A stretch of 64,000 nt of DNA from Helicobacter pullorum NCTC 12824 (GTDB taxonomy: Bacteria; Campylobacterota; Campylobacteria; Campylobacterales; Helicobacteraceae): contig NZ_JAERIT010000006.1 in NCBI RefSeq assembly GCF_017979475.1, positions 22,839 through 86,838 of the forward strand. Direction: 5' to 3'. The position numbers and the translations under genes are program-made. Positions 45,169-56,630 of this stretch are shown piece by piece (the first letter of the stretch is position 1; every line of letters starts with the position of its first letter). The notes under the pieces were generated by a model, which was not told the DNA's origin, did no database searches, and saw only the letters and a program-made list of their open reading frames with translations.

Positions 45169-45618
45169 TTATTGAATTAATAGATAAAAATTTTCGCTAA
45201 AAACTAAAATTTTTCCATCCTCTAATATCTCAAGGCGATTAGTGTTATTTAATAAATTTTGAGTTAAATCACTCTCAATCTCCATCATCTTAGGCTCACA
45301 CATTTTTCTTGTCATGCCCACATTAGCAAACTTAATCTCATTGCCTTTGATTTCATAAGCACCAAAGAAATTATTACATCCTGCAACACCAAACACTTGC
45401 TCATCTTTAAAACCTATAAAAAATTCATTTTCCTTATCAAAAGCCAACACTTTTGTAGCACCATTGATTTTATAGCTATGTATTTTCCATTTTTCTTTAG
45501 AAAGCAATACTTTTTCAATATTTTCCTTTGTTGTGCTACTTTGAATATCGGTATTTTTATCCGCACAACCCACAAAAAACATCACAAAACCCAAAATTCC
45601 CATCACAATCTTTTTCAT
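45169..45618 (-). CDS. META-domain (HslJ-like) lipoprotein
   Basis: A 149-residue exported protein with a lipobox ending at Cys18 (MFFVGC). A META domain follows with its typical VAGCNNFFGAYEIKGNEIKF, then a segment with two methionines and a Cys (GMTRKMCEPKMMEIE). HslJ-type proteins are linked to heat and envelope stress but are poorly understood. It starts 16 bases after the SurA-like gene. Confidence 0.8.
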   Translation of the reverse strand: MKKIVMGILGFVMFFVGCADKNTDIQSSTTKENIEKVLLSKEKWKIHSYKINGATKVLAFDKENEFFIGFKDEQVFGVAGCNNFFGAYEIKGNEIKFANVGMTRKMCEPKMMEIESDLTQNLLNNTNRLEILEDGKILVFSENFYLLIQ

Positions 45619-45634
45619 TTCTTCTCCCTAGCAA

Positions 45635-46495
45635 TTAATTTAGACGAATAATATTCACTTTGGCATTCGAACGCAATTTTTCAAAATACTCATAAATCAA
45701 ATAATCTTCTTTCTGCCCCATTATTTTTTGCAAAACAACATTTCTGACATTTTCAAAAGGGAGAATAGCTGGATTATTTTTTGCTTTAATCAAAAAGACG
45801 ACAAAATCATCTCCAATAGGATAGATTGGAGTAAATGTGCCAATTTTACCTTGCGTAAAAGCCGCAACAATCTGTGGATTTAATGCAGCTGTTTGCAAGA
45901 CCTCATTTTCACTTTGAACGCCTTTTTGCACTTCTTTTCCATTGCTTTGAATAAGAGTCTCCAATGCCTTTCCATCTTTGCTAAAAAACTTAGTCACATC
46001 GATGCTTTGAGGTATTGAAAATTCCTCTTTATTTGCATTGTAGTAATTTAACAACTCATTTTCATCTACCATTTTCAAACTTTCTTGTGCAATCACTTGA
46101 TAAAGTTTCTTTTTGAGAATCCCTTTTTTGATTTCCTCTTTGTAATTTTCCCAATTACCACCATTGCTTCGGATATAAGATTCTACTTGCGCAGCAGTTG
46201 CTTGATTTTGCCTAGCAATTCTATTAATCTCATCATTAATTTCTAATTCTGTCGCAACAATTTTATGCTTTTTGATTTCTTCTTCATGCAATTTTTCATT
46301 AATCAAAATATCCACTGCAATGTTTTGATTAACTTTATCTCTTTGTTGCACTTTATAAACTTCCAACAAAGTTACAGGATTCCCATTGACAAAAAAGGCA
46401 ATTCCATTAACCATCGAAGGTGCTCCAAAAGCAAAGCTTGACAACAAGATTCCAATCAACACGCTTTTTTTAATAGCAAAACAACATTTTTTCAT
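45635..46495 (-). CDS. SurA-like periplasmic chaperone
   Basis: A 286-residue protein with a signal peptide (about 1-24, ending FAFGA), a SurA N-terminal chaperone domain (VNGIAFFVNGNPVTLLEVYKV, helical to about 165) and a shortened parvulin-like domain (FSIPQSIDVTKFFSKDG to DFVVFLIKAKNNPA). It resembles C. jejuni Cj1289, a SurA-like protein, as I recall. Probable role: guiding outer-membrane proteins through the periplasm. Confidence 0.82.
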   Translation of the reverse strand: MKKCCFAIKKSVLIGILLSSFAFGAPSMVNGIAFFVNGNPVTLLEVYKVQQRDKVNQNIAVDILINEKLHEEEIKKHKIVATELEINDEINRIARQNQATAAQVESYIRSNGGNWENYKEEIKKGILKKKLYQVIAQESLKMVDENELLNYYNANKEEFSIPQSIDVTKFFSKDGKALETLIQSNGKEVQKGVQSENEVLQTAALNPQIVAAFTQGKIGTFTPIYPIGDDFVVFLIKAKNNPAILPFENVRNVVLQKIMGQKEDYLIYEYFEKLRSNAKVNIIRLN

Positions 46496-46559
46496 TTTTT
46501 CCTACTACAAAATTAATTTCATATAATTTTAGCAAAATCTCTTTGGCGGTTTTATAAAA

Positions 46560-47861
46560 TCACTGCTTTGTTTGCAAAATTTCTTTTAAAATTGTCCAAA
46601 ATTTTTTGAAACTCTCCAAATCCATTCTTTCTTTTAAAGAATGTGGATGCAAAATCGTAGGACCAATAGAAATAAACTCTTTGGCAGGAAATTTTTGTTT
46701 TAAAATCCCACATTCCAATCCAGCATGAATACTTTTTAGTTCTGTATTTTGATTATATTTTTGATAAATTTGAAATACCAATCTTACCAACTCCCCTTCT
46801 TCCCGCTCCCATGGTGCATAATAATCAGCCACAGCGACACAAAACCCCAAACTCTCTAGCCACTTTTTATTTGTTTGGATACCCTCTTGCATCAATTGTT
46901 CTTGATTGCCTCTCCCCATTAATGCAAGGCTAAAAAGCCCTTTTTCTTGCCTTAAAATCCCAAGATTACTAGACAAAATCACTCCATTCTTATCGCTTTG
47001 AATCACTCCATTAGCTAACCCCAAAATCGCCTCAATCAACTCCCCACTTCTATAACCACTTTTCATTCTCTCTAAAGGCGTTATTGTAAAATGTTCTTTG
47101 TCCAACATTTCTAAAATATTCATTTTTTCTTTTTCAAAAGCGATTTTCAAAATTGCATTTGTGGGGATAGAATTGCGTTTCTCTCCACCAAAAAACTCTA
47201 CAATAATACCTTCTAAATCTTTGGCAATCTTAGCCAATTCCAAAATCGCATTAGGGATATTTTTATGAATCTCAATCCCACTATGCCCACCTTGAAAATT
47301 TTTGCTTTTTATTTCATAGCTAACATAATCTTGCGGAATCTCTTGTGAAGCAAATTCTTTCTTTGCCTCCAAATCATACCCACCTGCACAGCTAAAAATA
47401 ACCTCATTGATATCTTCACTATCACAATTAATTACAAAAGGTGCCTGTATTTCTAGTCCCAAAGTATTTGCACCAATCATTCCCACTTCTTCATCGCTAG
47501 TCAATAAGCATTCAATATTTTCAAAATCCCTCAATGCCAGCAACATACATGCCAAAGCCGCCCCATTATCTGCCCCAAGACTAGAATCTTCTGCACTAAT
47601 GTAGCCATTTTCTATAATCGGCTTAATCGCAAACTCCTTAGAATCTCCGACATAAACCATATCATAATGCCCCTGCAAACAAACTTTTGGCTTACCCTTA
47701 ATGCACAAAAGATTCCCCGCACTATCCTCTTGCACCTCCGCTCCAAATTCTCTAGCCTTTTGTATAAGCCATTTTTTCAATTCAATACCATGATTGCTTG
47801 GATGTGGAATCTTGCAAATTTCCAAAAACAACTCCAAAGGCTCAAAAAGATTTCCTTCCAC
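46560..47861 (-). CDS. pepD: Aminoacyl-histidine dipeptidase (peptidase M20, PepD)
   Basis: A 433-residue cytoplasmic metallopeptidase. Zinc ligand motifs in order: LQGHYDMVY (about 70-78), AEDSSLGADNGAALA (about 92-106), LTSDEEVGMIGA (about 121-132, with the catalytic Glu), INCDSED, and HAGLECGIL near the C-terminus. The PepD group cleaves Xaa-His dipeptides. It begins 11 bases after the magIII stop. Confidence 0.94.
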   Translation of the reverse strand: MEGNLFEPLELFLEICKIPHPSNHGIELKKWLIQKAREFGAEVQEDSAGNLLCIKGKPKVCLQGHYDMVYVGDSKEFAIKPIIENGYISAEDSSLGADNGAALACMLLALRDFENIECLLTSDEEVGMIGANTLGLEIQAPFVINCDSEDINEVIFSCAGGYDLEAKKEFASQEIPQDYVSYEIKSKNFQGGHSGIEIHKNIPNAILELAKIAKDLEGIIVEFFGGEKRNSIPTNAILKIAFEKEKMNILEMLDKEHFTITPLERMKSGYRSGELIEAILGLANGVIQSDKNGVILSSNLGILRQEKGLFSLALMGRGNQEQLMQEGIQTNKKWLESLGFCVAVADYYAPWEREEGELVRLVFQIYQKYNQNTELKSIHAGLECGILKQKFPAKEFISIGPTILHPHSLKERMDLESFKKFWTILKEILQTKQ

Positions 47862-47872
47862 AATTTCCCCTT

Positions 47873-48505
47873 TTATATCCTATGCTCTTTGCAAAATTCT
47901 ACAATTTTTCCATGAAATCTTGCATAAAGCTCATTAATGGGAATCTCATAGCTATAAATTTCACATACTTTTGAATAATTTTCCAATAAACCACAAACAA
48001 GCCATTCTTTTAACTCATCATAGCCCTCTAATTCATAACCATAAGATTTTAGCAATTTATAAGTATAGTTATCTGCTACCATTTCCTCTCTTAATGCACC
48101 ATAACACAGAATTGAATCGCAAGTCTCATTACCTATGCCTTTTTGAGAAAGTAGCCATTCTCTACTTGCTTTGGCACAAAAATTTTCAAAATCTCCAAAG
48201 TCGTTTAAAATATTGTTGCACAACATAATAATTCGTTGTGATTTCTGCCTAAAAAACCCCAAATCTTTCATAAAAGCCTGCAAATTCTCCGCAGAAATAT
48301 CCGCCAAAGAATGCAAGTTTAATAGTCCTTGCATTTTTAGGCGATTAATCACTTCAAAAGCTTTTTCCCATCTTGCATTTTGGACCAAAATAGCCCCTAT
48401 TACAACCTCAAAACTCCCAGCATTAGGCCACCAAAGTTTATGAGGTGGATTCTTCAAATACCCTTGATTTTTTAAAAAACAAAACAATTCAAAACTATTT
48501 TGCAT
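47873..48505 (-). CDS. magIII: 3-methyladenine DNA glycosylase (endonuclease III family)
   Basis: A 210-residue helix-hairpin-helix glycosylase with WWPNAGSFEVVIGAILVQNARWEKA (about 24-48), hairpin QKGIGNETCDSILCYG and the catalytic Asp in MVADNYTYK. There is no [4Fe-4S] cluster cysteine quartet, which separates it from Nth. The C-terminal YARFHGKIVEFCK is shared with H. pylori MagIII as I remember. Its ATG overlaps the stop of the CydX-like gene (TAATG). Confidence 0.88.
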   Translation of the reverse strand: MQNSFELFCFLKNQGYLKNPPHKLWWPNAGSFEVVIGAILVQNARWEKAFEVINRLKMQGLLNLHSLADISAENLQAFMKDLGFFRQKSQRIIMLCNNILNDFGDFENFCAKASREWLLSQKGIGNETCDSILCYGALREEMVADNYTYKLLKSYGYELEGYDELKEWLVCGLLENYSKVCEIYSYEIPINELYARFHGKIVEFCKEHRI

Positions 48506-48612
48506 TAGTTTTGACTTCGATCATCTTTTTCAATATGATTGATATTTAACCAAACAAATTTATATGCTATATAAATCACAACAGGCCACATTATCAACAA
48601 AAACTCTGTCAT
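48505..48612 (-). CDS. 35-residue single-span membrane protein, CydX-like
   Basis: The small frame reads MTEFLLIMWPVVIYIAYK and continues to DDRSQN, with one transmembrane helix (about 3-22) and a polar charged C-terminus. It starts 11 bases after the cydB stop, with AAAGG as ribosome site. Position and size equal CydX/YbgT, the small third subunit that stabilises cytochrome bd. The sequence does not match the usual CydX start (MWYFAWILG), so this is an inference from context. Overlap with magIII is one base. Confidence 0.75.
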   Translation of the reverse strand: MTEFLLIMWPVVIYIAYKFVWLNINHIEKDDRSQN

Positions 48613-48622
48613 TTAAAATCCT

Positions 48623-49747
48623 TTAATACTGATGAGAATCTTCTCTTAATTCATCTCTTGTAATTTTGACTCTATCCATAAGATTCCACACATAAATAAT
48701 ATAAGCCAACACAAAAGGCACAAGCAAACTCACATAACCCATTACGCTTAAAGTATAATAGCTAGAGCTTGCATTATAAATGGTTAAAGAATCTTGCAAA
48801 TCTACCAAACTCGGATAAAATGCACTCTTACCAATCCCAATAGAAAGCAAAATCGCAAACACTGCCAAAACACTTCCAATTCCCAATGCAAAAATTGCTT
48901 TTTTGCACCCCTTAAACCCCATATACATTCCAAGCAAAACACACACAACACCAACAAGCAATATCACAATCAAAAATGGCATTTCAAGAAAATTTTGAAA
49001 ATACAAGAATTTTTGCATACTCACCAAACCATCTTGTGAGACGAAAAAACCTTCTTTAGTAAAAATCCAAAATAAAAACCCCAAGAAAAAAACCAAAAAT
49101 ACTACGCTATTTAAAGCTATTTTTCTTTTCACTCTTTCTTTGATAATTTCATCATCAATATTGTTCAAAAAATAACCACACGCTAAAACTCTGCTTAAAA
49201 ATACCAAAGCAAATCCAAGTAAAAAATTCCAAGGATTAAGCAAAGCTTCCAAACCCTTTGAAGCATTTTCCCACTCTACAAAATTAGACGAATCTAATCT
49301 GAAATTTGCACCACTAAAAAAAGTGCTTAGTGCAACCCCAATCAAAAATACACCCAAGATTCCATTAATCAACAAAAAAACTTCATAAGTTCTTGAACCC
49401 AAAAAATTCCCTTCTTTTTTGCGATATTCATAACTTACAGCCTGCACAATAAAACAAAACAAAATAATCAACCATACCCAATAAGCACCTCCAAAACTTG
49501 TACTATAAAACAATGGGAATGCCGCAAAAGATGCTCCACCAAAAAGCACCAAAGTTGTAAATCCAAGCTCCCATTTTCTCCCCAAAGAATTCACAATCAA
49601 AGCTTTTTCTTCTTCATTTTTTGCCAATTCAAACAACATTCCCTGTCCGCCTTGAACAAAAAACATAAAAACCAAAAGTCCTCCTAAAAGACTTAATATT
49701 CCCCACCAATAAATCTGCAATCCCATCAAATCTAATCCAAAAAACAT
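48623..49747 (-). CDS. cydB: Cytochrome bd ubiquinol oxidase subunit II
   Basis: A 374-residue membrane protein with eight to nine helices and the CydB pattern (LQIYWWGILSLLGGLLVFMFFVQGG near 10-34, PLFYSTSFGGAYWVW). CydB supports CydA in reducing oxygen with quinol at low oxygen tension. It starts nine bases after cydA. Confidence 0.94.
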   Translation of the reverse strand: MFFGLDLMGLQIYWWGILSLLGGLLVFMFFVQGGQGMLFELAKNEEEKALIVNSLGRKWELGFTTLVLFGGASFAAFPLFYSTSFGGAYWVWLIILFCFIVQAVSYEYRKKEGNFLGSRTYEVFLLINGILGVFLIGVALSTFFSGANFRLDSSNFVEWENASKGLEALLNPWNFLLGFALVFLSRVLACGYFLNNIDDEIIKERVKRKIALNSVVFLVFFLGFLFWIFTKEGFFVSQDGLVSMQKFLYFQNFLEMPFLIVILLVGVVCVLLGMYMGFKGCKKAIFALGIGSVLAVFAILLSIGIGKSAFYPSLVDLQDSLTIYNASSSYYTLSVMGYVSLLVPFVLAYIIYVWNLMDRVKITRDELREDSHQY

Positions 49748-49756
49748 TTATTCTCC

Positions 49757-51298
49757 TTAGTGTGCAAAACCTTTTTTGATTTGTTTTAAAATAATTCCAA
49801 TCTCTGCAATCAATAATGCTGTAAATAAAACTAAGAATATGAAAAAAGAAATTTGCACATTGACGCTACTTAAATGCGTTGCTGCTACACCAACAGGCAT
49901 TAAATCCTGAATCGCCCAAGGCTGCCTACCCACTTCTGCGACAATCCAACCACATTCTGCTGCAATATACCCAAGCGGAATCGTCCATAAAGCAATCCAT
50001 AGCACTTTTCTAAATTTAACAATATCATTTGCCATAACCAAATAAAGTACCATAATAAATAATACAAAAAACCAACTTCCTAACGCCACCATCAAATGGA
50101 AAGTATAAAAAGTCAAAGCAATCGGAGGCACTGCTTCTTTAGCTTCTTTTAAATACCCATATCCAAAATAAGGCATATTCTCTTGCACCACTTGTGAATA
50201 TTGTTGCAAATCACTTGCTGGCACCCCCAACTCTCTAGCATTTTTGTATTCTTTAAAAGATTCCAAAGCCAAACGCCCTTTTTGGATTTTCTCCTCAATA
50301 CTCATAATCCCTTTTTCTGCATTTCCATAAACAAGATCATTAATCCCCGGGACAAAACTATTTGGCGAGCGATTCCCCAAGATTGAAAGAGCATAAGGAA
50401 TTGTAATATCAAACAAAAATGTATTTTGCTCATCACCAATTTGTTTGTTAGGATTCAAGATTCCAAACGCCACAAGCCCCGCACGATGCTCACCTTCATA
50501 GATTCCCTCCATCGCTGCTAGTTTCATGGGTTGCTTTTGAGCCACTTGATAAGCACTTTCATCGCCACTTACAAATAAAAATATTGAAGTTATTAGCCCA
50601 AAACTTGCACCCACAATCAATGATTTTTTAGCCGCAATCACATCACGCCCTTTTAAGATAAGCCAAGCAGAGATTCCAACCACTACAAGTGCCGAAATTA
50701 CATAACCACTTGAAACTGTATGCAAAAATTTGCTAATTGCCACAGGACTTAATGCCACTTCAAAAAAGCTTGTCATTTCATTTCTAGCACTTTCAAGATT
50801 GAAAGTCGTCCCAATAGGGTATTGCATCCAACCATTTGCCACAAGAATCCAAAATGCACTCAAATTTGAACCAATTGCCACCAACCAAGTCGAAAGCAAA
50901 TGAAACTTCGGAGAAACTTTATTCCAACCAAAAAACATCACTGCAAAAAAAGTTGCCTCCAAAAAAAACGCCATAATTCCTTCAACTGCCAATGGCGCCC
51001 CAAAAATATCCCCTACAAACCACGAATAATTTGCCCAATTTGTTCCAAATTCAAACTCCATAATAATGCCCGTTGCAACACCAATGGCAAAATTTACAGC
51101 AAAAATTCCTAACCAAAATTGTGTGATTTTCTTCCACTCTTCTTTTTTGGTTTTAATATAAATAGTTTCCATAATGGCTAAAATAAAAGAAAGTCCCAAA
51201 GTTAGAGGCACAAATAAAAAATGATAGAGTGCTGTGAGTGCAAACTGTGCCCTACTCCAATCTACACTTGCCGCCCTTTGCAGTAATTCTTGCTCCAT
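49757..51298 (-). CDS. cydA: Cytochrome bd ubiquinol oxidase subunit I
   Basis: CydA carries hemes b558, b595 and d. The 513-residue protein has the heme ligand His26 in the first helix (SRAQFALTALYHFLFVPLTLG), the Q-loop region about 250-330 and the C-terminal GYIAAECGWIVAEVGRQPW. The short Q-loop type is usual for Campylobacterota. It is preceded by a DUF4492 gene and followed by cydB. Confidence 0.95.
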   Translation of the reverse strand: MEQELLQRAASVDWSRAQFALTALYHFLFVPLTLGLSFILAIMETIYIKTKKEEWKKITQFWLGIFAVNFAIGVATGIIMEFEFGTNWANYSWFVGDIFGAPLAVEGIMAFFLEATFFAVMFFGWNKVSPKFHLLSTWLVAIGSNLSAFWILVANGWMQYPIGTTFNLESARNEMTSFFEVALSPVAISKFLHTVSSGYVISALVVVGISAWLILKGRDVIAAKKSLIVGASFGLITSIFLFVSGDESAYQVAQKQPMKLAAMEGIYEGEHRAGLVAFGILNPNKQIGDEQNTFLFDITIPYALSILGNRSPNSFVPGINDLVYGNAEKGIMSIEEKIQKGRLALESFKEYKNARELGVPASDLQQYSQVVQENMPYFGYGYLKEAKEAVPPIALTFYTFHLMVALGSWFFVLFIMVLYLVMANDIVKFRKVLWIALWTIPLGYIAAECGWIVAEVGRQPWAIQDLMPVGVAATHLSSVNVQISFFIFLVLFTALLIAEIGIILKQIKKGFAH

Positions 51299-51307
51299 AC
51301 TACTCCT

Positions 51308-51520
51308 TTAAAATTCCATAAGATTCTTGCTTACAAACTCGCTTTTTTCTTCTTGTGTTTGAAACTTAGCTCTTAGACTATTATCATAAATATAAATTTT
51401 TAAAAAACCAAAAATAATCAACAACTTAACAATAATAACAACCCACAAGCTTTTCCCTAAAGTCATATTTCTAAAGCCATCATAATAAAAATGAAAAAAT
51501 TTCTGCAATATTTTCATCAA
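51308..51520 (-). CDS. DUF4492 small membrane protein
   Basis: A 70-residue protein with a conserved-looking N-terminus (ILQKFFHFYYDGFRNMTLGKSLW), one membrane helix (about 25-45) and a charged tail. Genes of this family commonly precede cydA in Bacteroidota and Campylobacterota. It begins the operon DUF4492-cydA-cydB-CydX-like-magIII and may help assembly of the oxidase; this is unproven. Confidence 0.8.
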   Translation of the reverse strand: MMKILQKFFHFYYDGFRNMTLGKSLWVVIIVKLLIIFGFLKIYIYDNSLRAKFQTQEEKSEFVSKNLMEF

Positions 51521-51780
51521 AATACCTTTCCTTATTTTATAATTTATTTAGATATTTAGAATTATTTTGGGCTATCAATGTTGATTTATTTTTGAATTTT
51601 TAAAACAAACTCGAGATTATATTCTTTTAACTTTAAAATACCCTAAGCCTCATTTTATTTTTCATAATCTAAAAACACTCCATAAGGCAACACATACATA
51701 AAAAATAATTACAAAAAATAATATTGTGAATTTTTAGTTATTTAGCTAAAATAAAACTTTCATTTTCTTAGGGAGAAAAA

Positions 51781-54102
<2,322 letters not shown>

Positions 54103-54103
<1 letters not shown>

Positions 54104-54357
54104 TGGGAAAAAGACAGGATTTGAAATATTATGAGGGAGGATTTTACAAACTACTTCCCTTTTTTAGCCTCTTTTTGGCAATATGCATTGCAGGGATTTA
54201 TTTTGGCAATCTTTTTTTTGGAACCAACTCTCTAAGTGTATTATTTGAATTACAAAACAAAGAAAAACAAATATCTAAAGAAGTCAAAAACCTAATGAAT
54301 GAAAATGCAAAACTCCAAAAAGAACTTTTTGAATTGAAAGGATTAGAACCACAATGA
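54103..54357 (+). CDS. FtsB/DivIC-like septum protein
   Basis: An 84-residue bitopic protein: short basic N-terminus, one membrane helix (about 16-38) and a coiled-coil (FELQNKEKQISKEVKNL, then NENAKLQKELFEL). This is the plan of FtsB/DivIC, which links to FtsL/FtsQ in the divisome. Four-base overlap with the AMIN-domain gene. The sequence alone is too short to be certain. Confidence 0.7.
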
Positions 54358-55064
54358 AAATTTTACTACCACTGCTTATTCCATTTTTTATACTCTATGC
54401 TCAAGATTCTCAAACTTTACCAAAAATTCCAGATATCACTATTGATACTTCCACAACCCCCAAAGAAATCCCAACTCCCAACGAAAATAATGATACCAAA
54501 GAAATAAGAAATCCCTTTGAATCGGTTGTCACACCAAAACAAAGCGGACAAATCTCTAATCCTCCACAACTCAGCCTCTTTACTCAAACCACACTCAACC
54601 TACCCTCTACGGCAAGAAAAATCAAAAAAATAACCCTTGCTTATCAGAATCTTGATGGCTCCATTAGCACGATAGAACAAGAACTTAATGGCGATATTGA
54701 TTGGCATTTTCCTTTAATTTTAAGTCAAGAAATCAAGCCAGAAATGCAATCCCAAAAACTACAAGATTTCAATCTTGGAAAAATTTTTGATTTTCACATA
54801 GATAAACAAAAAATTACACTCAAAACCCCTTTGAATATGATTCGCGATTTCACGCTTGCCTCGCCCACTCGTTTGATTTTGGATTTCAAAAGCAACTCCA
54901 AAAAAGTCTTGCAAGATTTTATTCAAACTAATCTACCCATTATCAGTAAGGTTGATTTACAAACCCATTTGGACTTTTACCGCATCACTTTTACCCTTGA
55001 TGGACAATACAAATACTCTATCAAAAACCTTAAAGAAAAAGGCTTAGAGATTGAACTCTTCTAA
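54354..55064 (+). CDS. AMIN-domain periplasmic protein
   Basis: A 236-residue protein with a signal peptide (about 1-16), a proline/threonine-rich linker (about 17-75) and a C-terminal AMIN-like beta domain (TLKTPLNMIRDFTLASPTRLILDFK near 158-182). AMIN domains place proteins at peptidoglycan or septa. Next to the FtsB-like gene this suggests an envelope role. The order eno, small coiled-coil protein, AMIN protein, aroK is as I remember for H. pylori. Confidence 0.78.
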   Translation: MKILLPLLIPFFILYAQDSQTLPKIPDITIDTSTTPKEIPTPNENNDTKEIRNPFESVVTPKQSGQISNPPQLSLFTQTTLNLPSTARKIKKITLAYQNLDGSISTIEQELNGDIDWHFPLILSQEIKPEMQSQKLQDFNLGKIFDFHIDKQKITLKTPLNMIRDFTLASPTRLILDFKSNSKKVLQDFIQTNLPIISKVDLQTHLDFYRITFTLDGQYKYSIKNLKEKGLEIELF

Positions 55065-55542
55065 CATTGTTTTAATCGGTTTTATGGGGAGCGGCAAAAG
55101 CACCATTGCAAAATCCCTTTATCACCATACACACTCTTTAATTTTAGATAGTGATCAAATTATTCAAAACAATGAAAATTTAACTATCAATGAAATTTTT
55201 TCACAAAAAGGGGAGCAATATTTTAGGAATCTTGAAAAAGAATTTTGTGCTTTTATTTCAAAAAATATCCAACATTGCATTATTTCAACGGGTGGCGGAA
55301 TGCCTATTTTTTGCAATGTCAAACAAATGGGCAAAGTTTTCTTTTTGGATATTGACTTTGAAAATATACTTTCTCGCCTAAATGATAATGAAGTTTCCAC
55401 TCGCCCACTCTTTCAAGATAAGGATAAAGCCTTCAAACTCTATCTACAAAGACTTCAAATTTACAAAGATTCTGCTCATTTTTGTGTTAATGCCAATGCA
55501 GATATTCCCACAATCACAAAGGAAATTTTAAATTCCCTATGA
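55051..55542 (+). CDS. aroK: Shikimate kinase
   Basis: AroK phosphorylates shikimate on the way to chorismate, the precursor used by the trp genes of this window. The 163-residue protein has the P-loop GFMGSGKSTIAKSL (9-22), the acidic LDSDQII, STGGGMPIF and the lid Arg in STRPLF. The start is TTG at 55051, overlapping the previous gene by 14 bases; no in-frame ATG stands before the P-loop. Confidence 0.93.
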   Translation: MNSSNIVLIGFMGSGKSTIAKSLYHHTHSLILDSDQIIQNNENLTINEIFSQKGEQYFRNLEKEFCAFISKNIQHCIISTGGGMPIFCNVKQMGKVFFLDIDFENILSRLNDNEVSTRPLFQDKDKAFKLYLQRLQIYKDSAHFCVNANADIPTITKEILNSL

Positions 55543-56630
55543 AAACTATTCTTTTTGTGCGTTTTAAAAATACAAAAGTAGGTGGAGCTGAAAATTATCT
55601 CACGCTTTTAAGGAATACACTCCGCCAAAAAACGCAAGTATTTTCTAGTGGAGATTATGGGCAAGATTCTCAATTCAAATTAACTCCCCCAAAATTCCTT
55701 CCTTCTTTTTTGCGTTTTATTATTTTCCTAAGAGCCTATGAATCACTTTACCAAAAAAATCCCAACTATCTCTATTTTAGCTTAGAGCGAGTTTTGCATT
55801 GCGATATTTATCGTGCTGGAGATGGGATTCACAGACAATGGCTTTCTATTAAAAACCACAATTTCATTCAAAAAATAAAAAGCTATTTCAATCCAATGAA
55901 TATCCTTTATATCTACATAGAAAAAAGGCTTTTTAAAAACACTAAACTCATCATTGCAAATTCCAAAATGATAAAAACTTCACTCATTACAATGTTCAAT
56001 ATTCCTCAAGAAAAAATCAAAGTTATTTACAATGGAATCCAAATTCCAAAAACCATCAACAAAGCTTTAGCCAAACAGAATCTTTTGATGGATTTTCCAT
56101 TTTTAACCAATAAAATTATTATCCTTTTTGTTGGTAGCGGATATGCACGAAAAGGTCTCAAACAAGCCCTTTTAATGCTTTCAGAGATTCCACACAAAAA
56201 TTGGCATTTCATTGTCATTGGCAAAGACAAAAAGATTCCCCTTTATGCCAAACTTGCTAAAACTCTCAATATTGATAAAAATGTCCTCTTTTTGGGTCCA
56301 AAAGAAAATATCAAGCGATTTTACGAATCAAGCGATATTTTTCTCTTCCCTACAATTTATGAGCCTTGTTCTAATGCCACATTAGAAGCTGCGAGCTACC
56401 AAAACGCCATCATTACCACAAAACAAAATGGTGCGGGAGAATTATTTTTACAAGATCATATTTTAGAGCACCCAAATGCAATCACACAAGGTAGCAAAAT
56501 TTTGCAAAATCTTTTAGAAAATCCCACTTTTTTAAAAACTACGCAGCAAAAATGTGCCGATTCTGTGGCACATTTAACCATAGAAAACAATCTACAAAAT
56601 ACCCTTAAAGCTATGGAGGATTTTCTATGA
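55539..56630 (+). CDS. GT4-type (WaaG-like) LPS glycosyltransferase
   Basis: A 363-residue glycosyltransferase with an N-terminal domain starting FVRFKNTKVGGAENYLTLL and a C-terminal GT4 domain: LFVGSGYARKGLKQALLML (about 194-212), VLFLGPKENIKRFYESSDIFLFPTIYEPCSNATLEAA (the E-x7-E site). Similar to WaaG, which adds the first hexose to the heptose core. It is coupled to waaF, so an LPS-core role is likely. Confidence 0.85.
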   Translation: MKTILFVRFKNTKVGGAENYLTLLRNTLRQKTQVFSSGDYGQDSQFKLTPPKFLPSFLRFIIFLRAYESLYQKNPNYLYFSLERVLHCDIYRAGDGIHRQWLSIKNHNFIQKIKSYFNPMNILYIYIEKRLFKNTKLIIANSKMIKTSLITMFNIPQEKIKVIYNGIQIPKTINKALAKQNLLMDFPFLTNKIIILFVGSGYARKGLKQALLMLSEIPHKNWHFIVIGKDKKIPLYAKLAKTLNIDKNVLFLGPKENIKRFYESSDIFLFPTIYEPCSNATLEAASYQNAIITTKQNGAGELFLQDHILEHPNAITQGSKILQNLLENPTFLKTTQQKCADSVAHLTIENNLQNTLKAMEDFL

